From: a bacterium
GTDB lineage: Bacteria > Bacillota > Bacilli > Lactobacillales > Streptococcaceae
Assembly (NCBI GenBank): GCA_905221215.1
Contig: CAJNCI010000011.1
Span: 1 to 46,691 of the forward strand
Length of the DNA stretch: 46,691 nt
Direction of reading: 5' to 3'
Shown: piece by piece, positions 45,136-46,691 of the stretch
How positions within the stretch are numbered: the first letter of the stretch is position 1
How the letters are laid out: each line of letters begins with the position of its first letter
Program-made: the position numbers and the translations under genes
The notes under the pieces: model-generated
Seen by the model: the letters and a program-made list of their open reading frames with translations, nothing else
The model's database searches: none
What the model was told of the DNA's origin: nothing

Positions 45136-46329
45136 TTATTTAACCACAAGAACCTTGTAATATTCATACTTATTTGGCTGTGTAATCTTAATTTTTTGAC
45201 CATAGAAACCATCGATTTCTTTGTCAAAATAATCTGAAAATCTTGATGGCAAGCGTTTCATTTTAAGAATTTCACCAGATTGATCTGCATAGGCGAGAAC
45301 ATGATGGCTACTAGTCGTTGCTCCATCATCAATTAATACAAAGTAACCTGTTGTGAGCTTACCTTGTTCATTTTCTAAATGGTATAGTTTATTGTTATTG
45401 ATTGTAAATCTGGTACCTACAAGACGAAGTCGTGCACCTGGATTTTCTAAATAGACATCATTGCCAACTTTTTTAATCTCTGAATAGGTGGTCATTTCTG
45501 GTAAATTTGTTACGCGACGACCATCTGCCCCAAAGTAATACCTGTTTGGTAAGTTTTGGAAATTCTTTATAACAGCTTTAGGATCAATTTCCTGTCCTTG
45601 ATCTTTATTATCTATTAAAGCTAACGTCGTATTGGAAACGTGATCCCCATATTTATTAGAAAACTTTTTAAACTCTGGTTTGATATACCAGGCATTCTTT
45701 TCAACAATGACTCCATCTTTTGTATAAATAAGGTGATAATCATAACCATCAGACAAAGTAACAATATTTGTGATAATTGTATCATCCGCTTGAGATTGTT
45801 CAACCTGACTTGGGAGTTTGGTTAACAGATATCCATCCTTACCAATTACATAACTTTCCCCATCACTGGTTGGAACAGCTCTGTCTGCGACCATTGCACC
45901 TGATTTTTCAAAGTAAGACCATTGACCATTTGCAGTTGCCCATCCTGTTGCCATAGCGCCACTGCCTTTTAGGTAGTACCAAGTAGCCCCTTCTTTATAC
46001 CAACCCGTACGCATAGCGCCACTATCTGCTAGTGAGTACCATGTATTTTCGTCCTTATACCAGCCAGTGCGCATAGCCCCACTATCTGCGAGCGAATACC
46101 AAGTGTTACCGTCTTTGAGCCAACCTGTCTGCATGTTTCCAGAACCGTCAAAGTGGTACCAAGAGCCAGCATTTTGCACCCATTTACTTTTAGCTAAGCT
46201 TCCATCTTGAGAAAGATTCTAGTCAGCGCCATTTTTAACCCAAGTATCTGCAGCCTGTGCTTGATTGATTGACAAAAGCAGACCAGCACCTGCAAGCAAA
46301 CCAAGTGTAAGTAGTTTAGATTTTTTCAT
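45136..46329 (-). pseudogene. Choline-binding surface protein gene interrupted by an in-frame TAG
   Basis: The frame from the ATG at 46329 to 45136 would encode 397 residues. A signal peptide (MKKSKLLTLGLLAGAGLLLS...AQA) leads into TWVKNGAD, then codon 37 (46219-46221) is TAG where the family has Trp (TGG). The frame then continues unbroken: about five choline-binding repeats (GWLKDGNTWYSLADSGAMRT type) to about residue 150 and a 230-residue C-terminal region of unknown function ending KVLVVK. The second ATG (46329) is chosen because GGAGG lies 8 bases upstream. Such proteins attach to phosphocholine on teichoic acids. The location near tig resembles that of pneumococcal cbpF/cbpG. Loss of function is likely unless the stop is read through or sequencing is wrong. 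Confidence 0.85.
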
Positions 46330-46447
46330 AGCCATTTCCTCCACGAATTGACACTGAGAGATAGAGTTAGTTTAACCATCTTATTTATAACACTCTTAAA
46401 GAGATGAAATAAAGACCTTAACGCTCTAGTGACCTTATTTTAATAAT

Positions 46448-46459
46448 TTACGGGGACAT
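46448..46459 (-). CDS. Three-codon upstream ORF in the choline-binding gene leader
   Basis: AAAGGAGG, eight bases, then ATG TCC CCG TAA on the minus strand: a near-perfect ribosome site in front of a Met-Ser-Pro minigene. It lies about 75 nt into the predicted leader and 118 nt before the main ATG. It may be a leader peptide or a remnant of a lost gene start. Confidence 0.4.
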   Translation of the reverse strand: MSP

Positions 46460-46532
46460 GATTTTAACCTCCTTTTGAGTTTATATCAATCTTTTTTATA
46501 GTCAGTATATTATTTTATCTATTTATAACTCT

Positions 46533-46561
46533 ATTCTACTCCCCTATAAAATGAATGTCAA
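46533..46561 (-). promoter_or_regulatory. Promoter of the choline-binding protein gene
   Basis: TTGACA (46556-46561), 17 bases and TAGAAT (46533-46538) on the minus strand. The leader to the ATG at 46329 would be about 195 nt, unusually long, and contains the three-codon ORF. Confidence 0.7.
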
Positions 46562-46580
46562 CAAATAACATAAAAATATT

Positions 46581-46691
46581 GGCTCTATAATATTTGTAGT
46601 GGGTAAATCCCCTATAGATATTATGGAGCCTATTTTTGTGTAGAAAAAAAGTCCCATATGACCTATAATGAAAAGCGACAAAACAACTCAT
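46581..46691 (+). mobile_element. Left end of an ISL3-family (IS1167-like) element, truncated by the window edge
   Basis: 46581-46630 is the 50-bp palindromic IS end (GGCTCTATAATAT ... ATATTATGGAGCC), close to the copy at 28601-28650. The following 60 bp look like the untranslated lead of the transposase gene, which would start beyond the edge on the plus strand. Identification as IS1167-like rests on remembered end sequences. Confidence 0.6.

Overview
The window is a chromosomal segment of a mitis-group Streptococcus, in the S. mitis / S. pneumoniae / S. pseudopneumoniae complex. The grounds are the FabT/FabM/FabK fatty-acid cluster in its pneumococcal order, two BOX elements, a choline-binding surface protein gene, an accessory-Sec type serine-rich repeat adhesin, and ISL3-family (IS1167-like) insertion-sequence ends. 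From memory, the backbone order (prfC-gatCAB-efp-asp23-nusB / acc-fab / aspartokinase-DUF956-serS / agcS-mutS2-cvpA-zapA / rnhC-lepB-recD2 / tig / choline-binding protein) is that of the pneumococcal chromosome. The species cannot be fixed from this sequence alone.

Layout. 1-6356 (minus): 5' part of a giant serine-rich repeat glycoprotein adhesin that runs off the left edge. Its ligand-binding region contains two ~620-residue tandem modules. 6357-6936: hairpin-rich intergenic DNA. 6937-8481 (minus): release factor 3. 8694-14150 (plus): gatC-gatA-gatB, a small membrane protein gene, a duplicated remnant of the gatB 3' end, efp, an Asp23-family gene and nusB. 14248-24805 (minus): the complete type II fatty-acid synthesis locus (fabM, fabT, fabH, acpP, fabK, fabD, fabG, fabF, accB, fabZ, accC, accD, accA), with a FabT operator before fabK. 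25015-28241 (plus): aspartokinase, a DUF956 gene, then serS behind a T-box leader.

28250-32515 looks like an accessory island. It starts with a truncated ISL3-type transposase and a 50-bp palindromic IS end. It continues with an AT-rich minus-strand operon (ABC ATPase, ABC permease, small DUF1648-like membrane protein, YtrA-type GntR regulator) and a TetR-family regulator. Identical 13-bp palindromes lie in front of both the operon and the tetR gene, so the TetR protein probably controls both. Next come a candidate small RNA (about 32561-32660), a TDT-family transporter with a consensus CiaR-binding direct repeat, an AhpD-like protein, and a Na+/alanine-glycine symporter under a single-aptamer glycine riboswitch.

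36003-44914: housekeeping genes mutS2, cvpA and zapA (minus), rnhC, lepB and recD2 (plus) and tig (minus), with BOX elements on both sides of recD2. 45136-46329 (minus): a choline-binding protein gene interrupted by an in-frame TAG just after the signal peptide. 46581-46691: left end of an ISL3-family element that continues past the right edge.

Most of the window is conserved metabolism and information processing. The observations most worth testing are the twin-operator TetR/ABC/GntR island, the CiaR box on the TDT transporter, the candidate small RNA beside it, the gatB-tail duplication carrying a small membrane gene, the nonsense-interrupted choline-binding gene, and the probably leaderless rnhC mRNA. 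I found no tRNA, rRNA, CRISPR array or prophage.
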